In this document: positions 54,729-64,000 of the stretch, in pieces
How positions within the stretch are numbered: position 1 is the stretch's first letter
How the letters are laid out: each line of letters begins with the position of its first letter
NCBI GenBank assembly: GCA_029204225.1
Contig: CM055099.1
Span: 64,353,614 to 64,417,613 of the forward strand
DNA: 64,000 nt
Direction: 5' to 3'
DNA from: Diphasiastrum complanatum
Taxonomy: Eukaryota > Streptophyta > Lycopodiopsida > Lycopodiales > Lycopodiaceae
Position numbers and translations under genes: made by a program
The notes under the pieces: generated by a model
What the model was told of the DNA's origin: nothing
What the model saw: the letters and a program-made list of their open reading frames with translations, nothing else
Database searches by the model: none

Positions 54729-57700
54729 GTGTGCCTCTTTACTGATGTTTTTGATGCATTTCGAACCTTTTCTTTTTTGTTGGATAGTGCGTATTTCTTA
54801 TTCTTAAGCAGTCCAGTTTATAGACTCATTTATCGTTTTGCAAAGCACGAGTGCCCTACTGCACATCATTCGAATGTCAATAGATTTATCAATAAGTAGT
54901 CAATGCAGGGTCGTGCCTGGATTCCTAATCATAATCAGATCTCTTGTGACCTGTCGTGTCAAAACATAATGACCCAAGTTAAATAGAACTACAGTAAGTT
55001 GTAACCAGATCCTGGGTACAAGGATCTGCTTGCTAACAAGACCGTGGAGTTGGAACTTGCCACTTGGAACTTAAGGTTTAGGAGTATAATTGAAATTTGA
55101 GCTCAGAGCTGATATTAGTGACTAGTATGATATGTTAGCTAGGTAGACCGTAGGACCGTAGATTCTAATTTTGTTTCAAAGTTGAAAGTTGAAGTTCAAA
55201 CTTATTTGCAATGTCGAGATCGGAGAAAAGAATAAACAAGAAGGGTATGACAATGTTTGAGAAAGCCAAAATAATTTAGGTTAGAAACTTTAAACTTAGA
55301 TTCATCATTCAACATTGAACATTCTATATGTAACATAATACATTAAATACCAAAATCAAAATTGTAAAACGGTAAACCATTAGTAATTATTGAATCCTGA
55401 TATTAGATAATCGACTAACAAACTACAGTTAACTTCAGGAAGCAGAAATCAGAATCCATAATATATCATGATTCATAACATAATAGTAAATACATATGCT
55501 AGGTGCCTCATGAGGCCGGTCACCAATGTAATGCCACATGCGACATGTCTGATGATAAATCATGATATGTATAATGTAAACAACTCAAGAGTCAATGCGC
55601 ATTACAACTACTATGATCTATCTACAGAGTCCAGACTACTAGTAAGTAGTAACTAATCTACAATGTACATTGAGCACTCTAAGCTCGCCTACGCCTGAGT
55701 CTCCTCCTACTTGCTGGTGCTGTGGAGCCTGCTGTGGTCTCTCGAGTGGCAGCTGCGAAATCCTCATCGGAGGTAGAGGTATGATGCCCCTCATCCTCAT
55801 GCCCGCTCTCCTCGGACTCCTCATCCACATACTCCTCCTTTGAGGACTCTGACCCTGAAGATGCTTCAGACTTAGACTCATCGTCAGGGTTGTGAGCACG
55901 GGAGCTCGTACCCTCTCCTGCCCTCCTCCTGGGCTCTGCTCGAGTGATAGGTCTTGCACACAAGGAGGGACAAACGTATTATTGCCCGCAAATTAGTAAA
56001 TTACAATAATTAGTTTGAACTTCAAAAATTTAATTCAAGACCTTAGAGTCTACTCAGTCTAGACAATTCAAGACCTTAGACAAGTGACACACTATCAACT
56101 TTGAACTGACAACTTACAAGCCTGAAGCATGCAATGCCATTGGTCAAGTTGTCAACCGAATAGCAAGTACTAAGCGCTAAATCCTAATTTCTCACCTGCA
56201 CTCTGCATGGCCTCCTCATGGAGGAATGCGTACACGTCCTCCTTTGCCTGGTCTCTTGGTGGTAAATTTGGAACCTATGCCACATTGATTTCATCGGGAT
56301 TAACCTACGCACATGTCACAATGCACATTGAAGTCAAGAGAAAATTTCGAGGGCCGACAAAAGTTAAAATTTAGCTATGATCTATCTAGTATCTACTAAC
56401 TGGGATTACATGTTAGAAATCATAATATATGGCTTACTTGGATAGGCTCTGCGGTGGTCTGGAGTCTACCCAAAAGTCTCAGGTTGGCGTGTACGTACAC
56501 CAACCTCTCCAACTGTGCAAAAGAGAGTTGATTACTCTTCTTCGTGTGAATCAGGGAATGGACACTCCAGTTTCTCTCACAAGCGATTGCAGTGCTGTCC
56601 TGTGAGAGAATCCTCATGGCAAGGAGACGCAATTTCGGGACATCAATCCCAAACTTTGACCACCATGACACGGGTCGCAGTTGGCCTGAATCACAGTTTC
56701 CCATGCAAGTTATGCAAGTAAATAAATGCAATTACCAAGTTATTAGTTAGTAGTTAGTAGTTACCAGTAACCAGCAATGTGATTGAGTAATTGTGCAGTA
56801 AAATGTGAAGTTTAAACTGTAATGGACCATGGTTAGTTTATTATCGTCTCTCAAAAGCGCCAGGCTAGTGGCGAACTCCAAGGTCTCCTCCCTGAAATTT
56901 TGGAGCTCATCCAGCAGGTTAGCCTGCTCGCGTACATCAGGATAAACTCGGGAGATATAGGCATACCAGCCATCCCTGAGCTCCCTATTTGTGTACTGCT
57001 GCTCACTCCTCCAAAGTGGATGGAGTATGTGGGCCATGGCATGCAGGGGCCTATGAAGCAACTCCCACCTGCTCTGCCAAAGGAGCCGGACCTCCTCAAG
57101 CCTGCAAGACACATTAATAATTATAGTACCACTACATTTGAAATTTGAATCTTGAATCTTCAATCATGAATGTGGAATGTCAATTGATTTAAAGATGATT
57201 CAAACATTAGTTACAACTTACTACTTACTAACCTAGAACTTAGAAGCTAGTACCTACTACCAACTAGTAACTAGTAAGGCTTAAGTAATAAGCGTTGACG
57301 ATATACCTCTCTAGGCTAATGGTCGTGCAAAGACTCAACTGCTCACCCAGCCTATCCATGAACTCATACAAGAGGCCTAATGTGCAGCCCTCTCGATCTG
57401 TAAGGCGCAGGACAATGTAGATAGGCTATAGGCCCACCACAATGGATCGTGCCTCATCCCAAAATGCACTCGACATAATGGTCCGCTCGAATCTCTTAGC
57501 GCTGGGCTCCTGTGATGTCCCCCGCTGTGCCCACTCAATGGCAACAACCATCTGCCTCAATCTGCCTCAAGCCCTGATGAACTTTGAGCAGTTGTGCCAA
57601 GACCAAGAACATAAATGCAAACTTACATAGGGCACAAGTGACAAGTTCAGAGTTTCTGACAACACAGTACATGCATGAATCATGATGCATTGCATTGAAC

Positions 57701-60700
57701 AATCAAGAGTAGGTGCATTGAACATTCAGTGCTCGCAAAGTTACAAACTACAATAGCCATCAGCTTAAAGTTACAAAGTTCAAACTATAGTAGTCCATGG
57801 GCCATTACTTACCAACAAAAGCGCACTCAAATTTGAGTTGCAACTTGCATACCTGGTGGGGGCAGGTCTTAAGACATCCAAGGTGGACTGTCTCCTAAAC
57901 ATGGTTAGGACCCTGGGCCTCTTGGTGACGAATCTTGAGCACCTCCGCAATCCATGGTATCTTGGCCACATCCTCGATCAACAAGTCCAGGCAATGTGCA
58001 GCACAAGGTGTCCAAAAGATGTGGGGGTAGGTCTTATTAACGAGCCTACCCATGGAGACGTAGTTTGACGCATTGTCTGTGTTGACCTGTACAACCATAC
58101 AGTGCAATGTTGAATGTGCATGGCATTGGAATTCCGAATTCAAGTGAACCATAATGCATTGTTAATCAATCGCCATAATCCATTGAACATTAACATTTAC
58201 AAATTACCATTATACTATATAGTATAATATATATATTATATACCTGTACAACGTGTTGTGGTCCCACCTTCTCAATGACAGCTCGACTGTGTGTGAACAT
58301 GTACTTGCTTGTGACTGCCTCCCCAGAGGTGTCGATGGATCTGAGAAACATCGTTCCCATGCATGAAGACACCAAGATATTCAATATGTGGCGCCTCCTC
58401 GTATCGCTCCAATCATCAGATATGATGGTGCAACCATACCTAGTTCACAGGTGACAAGTCACATGTCACATTGCAGTGTTGCACAAAACAAGATCCGAGA
58501 TTGTAAATTGCAATTCAAATTTCAATTTTCATGGCAAGTTGCAACCCTGAGCCCTCAATGATAAATGATCATTTGAAAATTGACAAGAGTGATTCATGAT
58601 TAAACATATTACATAAATAGCTAATAGTTATTAATAAGTAAGTTGTAATAAGTATGAAATGCCACCACAATCATACAATGTATGAAAAGTTTGAAAACTA
58701 ATAGTACAATGTACATACTACATATCAATGATCATAGAGTCTTTAAAGTTTAGAGTGCATAAAGTTAAAAGGATAGTAGTACGTACTGGGCCCATGCCTT
58801 CCTGAGAGGCTCTAGCTTCTGGTCAATAGAAGCTAGCTCATCAAGAAGCCCCTTCATCCTCAAATGCTCACAAAATGGCCTCGGCCACACCTGCCCAATC
58901 GCACTCACTGCACTTGTTAGGGACCCAACTCCCTTGGGGTCCCAACCCCAAACTTGAGACTGGACGATGATTGGGCCTGTAGACTTGACCGGTGACTCGT
59001 GAACCTGCATGGTTGCCAGGTGTCATGATCTAGGTGTGCACATGGCTTGGAGTCTCTCTCCTTGGAGGTATACAAGGGGAGGAGGACTTATCTGCCATCC
59101 ATTCTGTCTACCTAGGAGGAGGTGGATGGAGAACGTGTGTGCATGGCCAGGATGTATGCTAGCTTGAGGCAAGAGATGGCTGAGAGCCTAGGCATCAGGA
59201 CGGTTTTGGAACGGCCATTCAGAAACCCAACTGGAATGCAACATTCCTGAGCAGTGCATCTATGCAATGTATATGTGCTCAAGGGACTTTTGTGGGTATT
59301 TTCCAATGGTGGGAATGCATTTTCCTGCCATGCAGTTACCTACATCTTAACGGCATAGTTTCATATGGGCCATGAGGATCTATTTTTTATGAAGACAATT
59401 ACTTTATTCATTCCAGGGCCTTAGTAAAATTTTTGATGCCTTGTGTGATAGGTTTGTTTGAAGCTTAGTTGCCCGTTCCGGAACCTGACCAAAAAAATAA
59501 TTTTAAAAAAACGTATTTTTTTAGCAAAGAAAAACCAGCGATACTGAGTGGAGATCTGATGGCTTGATAACCATCCAGAAATGTGCGGAGACTGCACACA
59601 ATGCCATCACCTGACATGGTTTTCAGGATGACAACCATCGAGGGATAGATATGCGCGATTGAGACAACCATCCAGGCATGCGATTTGGACAACCATCCAG
59701 TTCTGTGCTTTCTTTGTTGTAGAATCATCAATTTATTGATACTTATTGCTACTTTCGGACGTTCTTTATGGTATGTTTTGAATTTGTTCATCATGTGCAT
59801 AATATGTGAAAAATTTCAAGACATTAGGTAAGGGCGGTGCCACACTAGCATGATAATGGATTACCCACATCAAATACAGGGAACCAAAAATGAGGACGAC
59901 TAAGGAGTCCTCACTGTGGTGGCCAGGCTTCCAGCTCCAATTGATTCTGACTAGATAAACCGACAGAACAAGATTTTCAAAAAGAACTCTACTCATTTCT
60001 TGCATATCAAGATGTGTCCCTCACAAAGAAGCCAGATGCGGCCACGTGCCTCTTTCTTTATATTTTGAAAAAAAATCGTTCCAACCCAGTACGTTCCGAC
60101 CCAAAAGGGTCGGAACGGGTTTCTAAGGTTTGAAGTTTAGGCTGTAGCTCTGAACAAAAGCCTTGGTAGGTCGTTGACAATCTTAATGAAAAAGAACCGG
60201 ATTGATGTGGCGCTCCTCCACTCATGTTTCTCCATAAAAGTGTTCTCATGTTCAGGAGTTCCAGTTGTTCTTTTGTTTCCATTTTTTGGCGAATATGCAA
60301 AACATGTACAATGGTGTAAAATTTGAAGTACTAAGGCTGTAAAACTTCTAAAGACTGCACTGATGTATGATCATCCCCTGTTAGGCAGCATGATGTTAGG
60401 TGTTTTGAGACATGAAGGCACTAAATAGCCTTTCATTGTGGACTAATTAAGTTGTACTACTGTCATCTACATGTTGCAAATTGAAGTTTGCATTTCATCA
60501 AGAAAACTGTTTGTTTTTGTGAAGATATATGTGATTCTAGCAGGTTTTTTCGCCATAAGCTATTCAGGTTCCACTATTCTAAGTGGCACATCAATGAGAA
60601 TTGTGTCACCTAGTAAGCTTCAGATCTGCAAGGACCTGTCATGCATGTGGAACTGTTCGTGCTTTCCATGTGACAAAAAATGTTGTGTAGTTCATATAGT

Positions 60701-62491
60701 TCTTGTTTTGGATTTTTGGATTGCATTTTTAGATTCAAAATTTTGGGCATTGTTCATATAGTTCTTGCTTTGGATTTTTGGATTGCAATTTTAGATTCAA
60801 AATTTGGGCATTTGGCTTGAGGTTGGTCTTGAATCACATCCCATCTGTATGTTTTCACGCTATATGAACGTGCTTTTTCAGATAGTGGAAAAAGTACTGG
60901 AAGCATGTGGCAACAACTTGGAATCGGCTATCAAGAGTCTGAGCGATTTATGCCTGTTCAGTGCCTCTGATTCAAGATCCATATTGCATGCTACTGATCA
61001 ATCACCCATCAGTAAGATGATGCTAAAAATCTTGAAAGTCATTATAAGTTCACTTGGGGAACTTTTAGCATAGAAGCATCGAATCTGTGTGGGTTTTGAG
61101 CTGGTTATGATGGTATGGTCTCAAAATTTTTGTGCATAAATGTACCATAATCTGCCTGGACCATCTTTTATGTTACAGCTTTCTGGTGGTTGCAGTTTCC
61201 ATGTTTTGATCCAACAAAATTCTTTTTGAGTTGGCGACAAAACCCTTTGGCGTAATTTCGGCTCATACATTTGTAGTAGGGAGCTTGTTATGTTCTTTGG
61301 ATCGATACATTATTGGATCACCTACTTTTGGTTTATACTTTATGATTTGTCAAGTAGAATAATCTAAGAAGTGTGAGTCTCTTGAAGTAGCTGAAGTATA
61401 TACTACCTTGAATTTTTGATGTGCGCTGTATAACATCGGGTAGTGTAGCATTTGTAATGGTATTACAGCACTAGGATAGGGTTTGAACCATGTTGTTTTG
61501 GTTTCATATGTTTTTATCTTAACTGCTCTCTATCAGGTGATTCTGAGCAGCCTTCAATCTCGCAGTCAACAGTTTTGGAGAATGCGTTGTCAAGTGAAGC
61601 GCCACCAACTGCTGCAACTGAGAGAACAGAATGGGTAGAGCACCTTGTTCAAGAAATGCTGCATGCTTCTGACCTTGATGATGCTCGAAATCGTGCAACG
61701 AGAGCTCTGGAGACATTTGAAAAGACTCTTTCATGCAGGGCTGGTATTGTGCTCGAGGCTCTCCAGAAGGTAAGAGAATCTTGACAACTGTAGTATGGTT
61801 ATGTTAATTTGAAGATAAATGAAATTGGGATGTCTATAGAAGCACATGGGTAGCTGTTTTATGTCTCAAGAATGCTACATGCACATGTTGCAGGAAAATG
61901 CATCACTCAAAGAGCAATTGCAAGTTATGCTTCGAGACAATCAAATACTAAAACGTGCTGTTGGCATTCAACATGAGAAGCAATTAGATCATGCTGCAAA
62001 GTCCCAGGAATTACAGCAGCTGAAGCAGCTTCTTACACAGTATCAAGAACAGCTTCGCACACTGGAGGTGTTCATTTATTCTGCCTTGTACTCTTGGTGC
62101 AGTGATCATTTTCTAGCACATGGGAAAGCAAGAAACTTTGTTTCCTGAAGTTTGATGATCAATTTAATTATACATACGTCAAGACTTTCATATGAGGCTT
62201 ATAGGTGATGTGATATTCACAAGAATGCATAACAACAAATTTCAAATTTTAGAAAGAGGGGTCAAGTTTTTGTTTTTTTTGGTTGTCAAGTGTACATCTA
62301 AATTTTAAGCTGAACCAAACTAGCGCTGGAGCTGATAAATAAGTGGGATAAGATCTTGAGTTGAAAATTCTTCTTCTTATTAAAAAAATCTATTTTTCAT
62401 GCAGATAAACAATTATGCACTTACCTTGCATCTTCGCAAGGCTCAAGAAGGAAGTTCAATTCCAGGTCACTTTCATCCCGATGTTTTCTGA
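54486..62491 (+). CDS. CUE-domain ubiquitin-binding protein, five exons
   Basis: Exons 54486-54728, 60882-61011, 61537-61769, 61894-62067, 62405-62491 give 288 residues. Splice signals: CAG|GTGTGC, TTTCAG|ATA, ATCA|GTAAGA, TATCAG|GTG, AAG|GTAAGA, TTGCAG|GAA, GAG|GTGTTC, ATGCAG|ATA; phases all agree. The N-terminus is Ser/Pro-rich and basic (PPIAKRLRCSGNSPIRFPSP). The CUE domain (about 66-107) spans exons 1-2: FLQLRSLFPEMEEQ joined to IVEKVLEACGNNLESAIKSL; CUE folds bind ubiquitin. A Gln/Leu-rich coiled coil fills exon 4 (LKEQLQVMLRDNQILKRAV), and the tail SIPGHFHPDVF is like plant CUE proteins. Function beyond ubiquitin binding is not known to me. Intron 1 (6.15 kb) carries an antisense hAT transposon. 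Confidence 0.92.
55679..59010 (-). mobile_element. hAT transposon in CUE intron 1
   Basis: Minus-strand hAT-type transposase split by introns. Pieces: ELASIDQKLEPLRKAWA-Q (59010-58785); YGCTIISDDWSDTRRRHILN (DUF659 start) and SSCMGTMFLRSIDTSGEAVT (58440-58250); VNTDNASNYVSMGRLVNKTY, FWTPCAAHCLDLLIEDVAKI (58090-57950), then after a 1-nt shift RPRVLTMFRRQSTLDVLRPA; RTIMSSAFWDEARSIVVGL (57560-57307, one TAG); HRPLHAMAHILHPLWRSEQQ (57105-56830); dimerisation domain KLRLLAMRILSQDSTAIACE / RNWSVHSLIH (56700-56430); an acidic Ser/Glu tail (55960-55680). No BED finger, terminal inverted repeats or 8-bp duplication were found. Confidence 0.8.
56430..56700 (-). pseudogene. hAT dimerisation domain exon
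   Basis: The Ala-x-x-Cys-Glu-Arg-x-Trp-Ser motif (IACERNWSVHSLIHTKKSNQ) typical of the hAT C-terminal dimerisation region, followed by LERLVYVHANLRLL. Part of the 55679-59010 element; the gene as a whole has a frameshift and a stop. Confidence 0.85.
59011..59465. other. CUE intron 1, spacer
   Basis: No domain or repeat supported. It may include the outer end of the hAT element. Confidence 0.4.
59466..60126. repeat. Inverted-repeat element with CGTTCCGGAAC arms
   Basis: Left arm TAGTTGCCCGTTCCGGAACC (59466); right arm ends GGGTCGGAACGGGTTTCT (about 60106-60123), which is its imperfect inverse. Both are followed inward by A/T runs. Size and tips resemble 5935-6575. The middle has three CAACCATC(C/G)AG words (59567, 59624, 59669-59700). 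No gene. Confidence 0.5.
60127..60881. other. CUE intron 1, 3' part
   Basis: Includes a short direct duplication (TTCATATAGTTCTTG...TTTTGGATTTTTGGATTGCA at 60692 and 60751). Ends in a T-rich acceptor. Confidence 0.6.
60882..61011 (+). CDS. CUE gene exon 2
   Basis: Second half of the CUE domain, IVEKVLEACGNNLESAIKSL, then a Ser-rich stretch. 130 nt, leaves phase 1. Confidence 0.92.
61537..61769 (+). CDS. CUE gene exon 3
   Basis: Includes TERTEWVEHLVQEMLHASDL and RATRALETFEKTLSCRAGIV; ends LQK before GTAAGA. Confidence 0.9.
61894..62067 (+). CDS. CUE gene exon 4 (coiled coil)
   Basis: 58 codons, ENASLKEQLQVML to QEQLRTLE; continuous heptads. Confidence 0.9.
62405..62491 (+). CDS. CUE gene exon 5
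   Basis: 28 codons plus TGA: INNYALTLHLRKAQEG then SSIPGHFHPDVF. A possible donor at 62466 was not used because read-through gives the family's usual end. Confidence 0.88.
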   Translation: MNNYALTLHLRKAQEGSSIPGHFHPDVF

Positions 62492-64000
62492 TCTTTGCCA
62501 TAAACTTGTAAATTCTTTGACCAATAAGAGTACAGGTTTGTGGAGCTGTTAAGCAGACTCTGCTAATGTCTTACATCTAATGAGCAAAAGGTTTTCAAAC
62601 GTTGCTGGTCGAGAAAGGCTGATATAGTGGCTTCACTTAATGTGTGCGACTGGAAAGTTAGTAAATTTCGTCAATTCTAGTAGAACTACCGAAATTGTTT
62701 TTGGAATAACGAAGACTATTGGTTACTTTTTCCTGACTCCTATTGTTGCACTATATTCGCATCATTGGCAAGCTGAGAGTGATGAACATATATTGCACAG
62801 GTTCTCCTTCAAGTTGTCTTTTTATTGATGTGATCTTGAGTTATATAGTTTGTTTCCAAGGTTACAGAAAGTTGGGTGCAAAGTAGTTGTCTCAGGTAGT
62901 TGAATGTTGCAAGATGGTAAGCTTATATATAACAGACCACAATTGTAAAGTGCGCCTTCTCAATCTAGTTTGATTTCTTTTCTCCTCATTGTATATTTGA
63001 GCTACTAGGCTGAATTTCATATGTTTGATCAATTCTTGTAAGTAAATGTATTTACATTTGAAAATTGCACATGTTAAATGGCTCCATTTTTAAGGTAAAA
63101 ATTTTATATTCGTATTCGTAAATATTGCACGCTTTTGAGGTTGCACAAAAATCATTTATTGGTTCACAAACTTTTGTGCCTTCACAACTGCAATCCAACC
63201 ATAGGAGTTACTTAGCATATGCCATGCAATGCAGGATAGAGATTATGGTTTAAGACTTCCAAGTCCTTTGTGGGTGGACTTTTTGAGTGGATCAGTTGAA
63301 ATGATTTTGCTATTCTTGTCTTCACTACACAAAAAACATATTGGAACATTGATCAAACAAAGAAATCCATAATTTTCTGTATGGGTTCAGCGGTTATAAC
63401 CAAGTAAATATTTCTCAAAATGATGAATATAAAGAGCCATTTGCTACCTAATAAGATACCCATGCACATAGATTAAGGCCATGGTGCAATGCTCCAGCAC
63501 TTTCCAGCAAGTAACACGTTATTCCTATAAGGAATTGTGTATGCATGTATATAAAGTTGTCTCTTGATTTGTGTGTGCACTCGTGGATACATCCATTTTG
63601 GATGTTGAATGGTGTTCCTAAAATGTTGATCAAAAACTTGGCCAAGTTTTCAATAATGGTCATCCACAACATGGTGGTTGACGATGTCTAGGCACGAAAT
63701 CACAACAAATTCAAGGTAATCATGAATGAAATGAAATATATGAATTTGCACTCAACATCTTCTTTTTGGGTGTCGCTTTAAAATAAGTACAATGTACTAT
63801 GTAGATGCATTGAATGTTGTGTCATCAAATAAGATACTCTATCAATAATGAACTCTGGAGGCTAGCTTATCAAACTAGGAATAAATACTTATGCATAGTA
63901 ATGGGATGTTAGACCTATCTATAAAGTCAATACAAAACAAAATCTATTTCAAATTGTCGAAGGCTTGGAAGTATAATGCATGCCAAGTTCTTGGTGCCTA
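62492..64000. other. Downstream of the CUE gene
   Basis: 3' UTR and intergenic sequence. No further gene, RNA or element was recognised; short open frames show no domain. Confidence 0.5.

Noticed and set aside
54729-54899. Extended CUE exon 1 reading to 54899
   Set aside because: Read-through of a good donor; splicing to 60882 completes the CUE domain in phase.
54905-54925. hAT left terminal repeat (CAGGGTCGTGCC)
   Set aside because: No inverse copy was found near 59010-59465 and no 8-bp duplication.

Overview
The window looks like nuclear DNA of a land plant with a large, transposon-rich genome. It carries plant-type TTTAGGG repeats, Ty1/copia elements primed by initiator-Met tRNA (TGGTATCAGAGC), LINEs, a plant-type Helitron, and host genes with short exons split by introns of many kilobases. 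A fern, other seed-free plant or gymnosperm would fit; the sequence alone does not decide the species.

Three host genes can be supported. (1) A phytanoyl-CoA dioxygenase (PhyH) family gene on the minus strand starts at 26953. Exons 1-3 (26953-26858, 13779-13619, 10809-10669) join in phase; the remaining exons are not seen and probably lie left of the window. Intron 1 is about 13.1 kb and intron 2 about 2.8 kb. (2) A CUE-domain (ubiquitin-binding) protein gene on the plus strand, 54486-62491, has five exons and a full 288-codon frame. Its 6.15 kb first intron holds an antisense hAT transposon. (3) An intronless minus-strand gene at 47359-47916 encodes a very divergent histone H3-like protein with some CENH3-like features. 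It is fired from a G-box-rich, apparently bidirectional promoter that also faces unrecognised plus-strand ORFs (48585-49456). A small telo-box-led gene at 863-1212 is a weaker candidate.

Most of the rest is layered mobile DNA. 1-10.1 kb: GC-rich palindrome repeats, a nearly intact minus-strand LINE (one TAG and one frameshift), an inverted-repeat element, a 263-bp Helitron, and a second LINE copy split by a 565-bp solo LTR with target duplication TTTTG; a third, different LINE remnant follows. 13.9-24.9 kb (PhyH intron 1): LINE and SINE pieces, and a minus-strand copia element (A) interrupted by a younger plus-strand copia element (B, 16127-22141, LTRs about 2% different, target duplication GCTTC). 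27.3-46.3 kb: several rearranged copia copies, two of them arranged around one shared LTR, plus a foldback element with a perfect 56-bp stem and a non-autonomous LTR element with a tRNA-Asp-type primer site and a coiled-coil gag-like frame. 50.5-51.8 kb: a copia gag fragment joined to the tail and LTR of a Ty3/gypsy element. 55.7-59.0 kb: the hAT transposase with its own introns.

The strongest candidate for something undescribed is the 47.3-50.3 kb island: the divergent H3-like gene, its shared promoter, and neighbouring frames that match no family I recognise. The other notable structures are mobile-element architectures.
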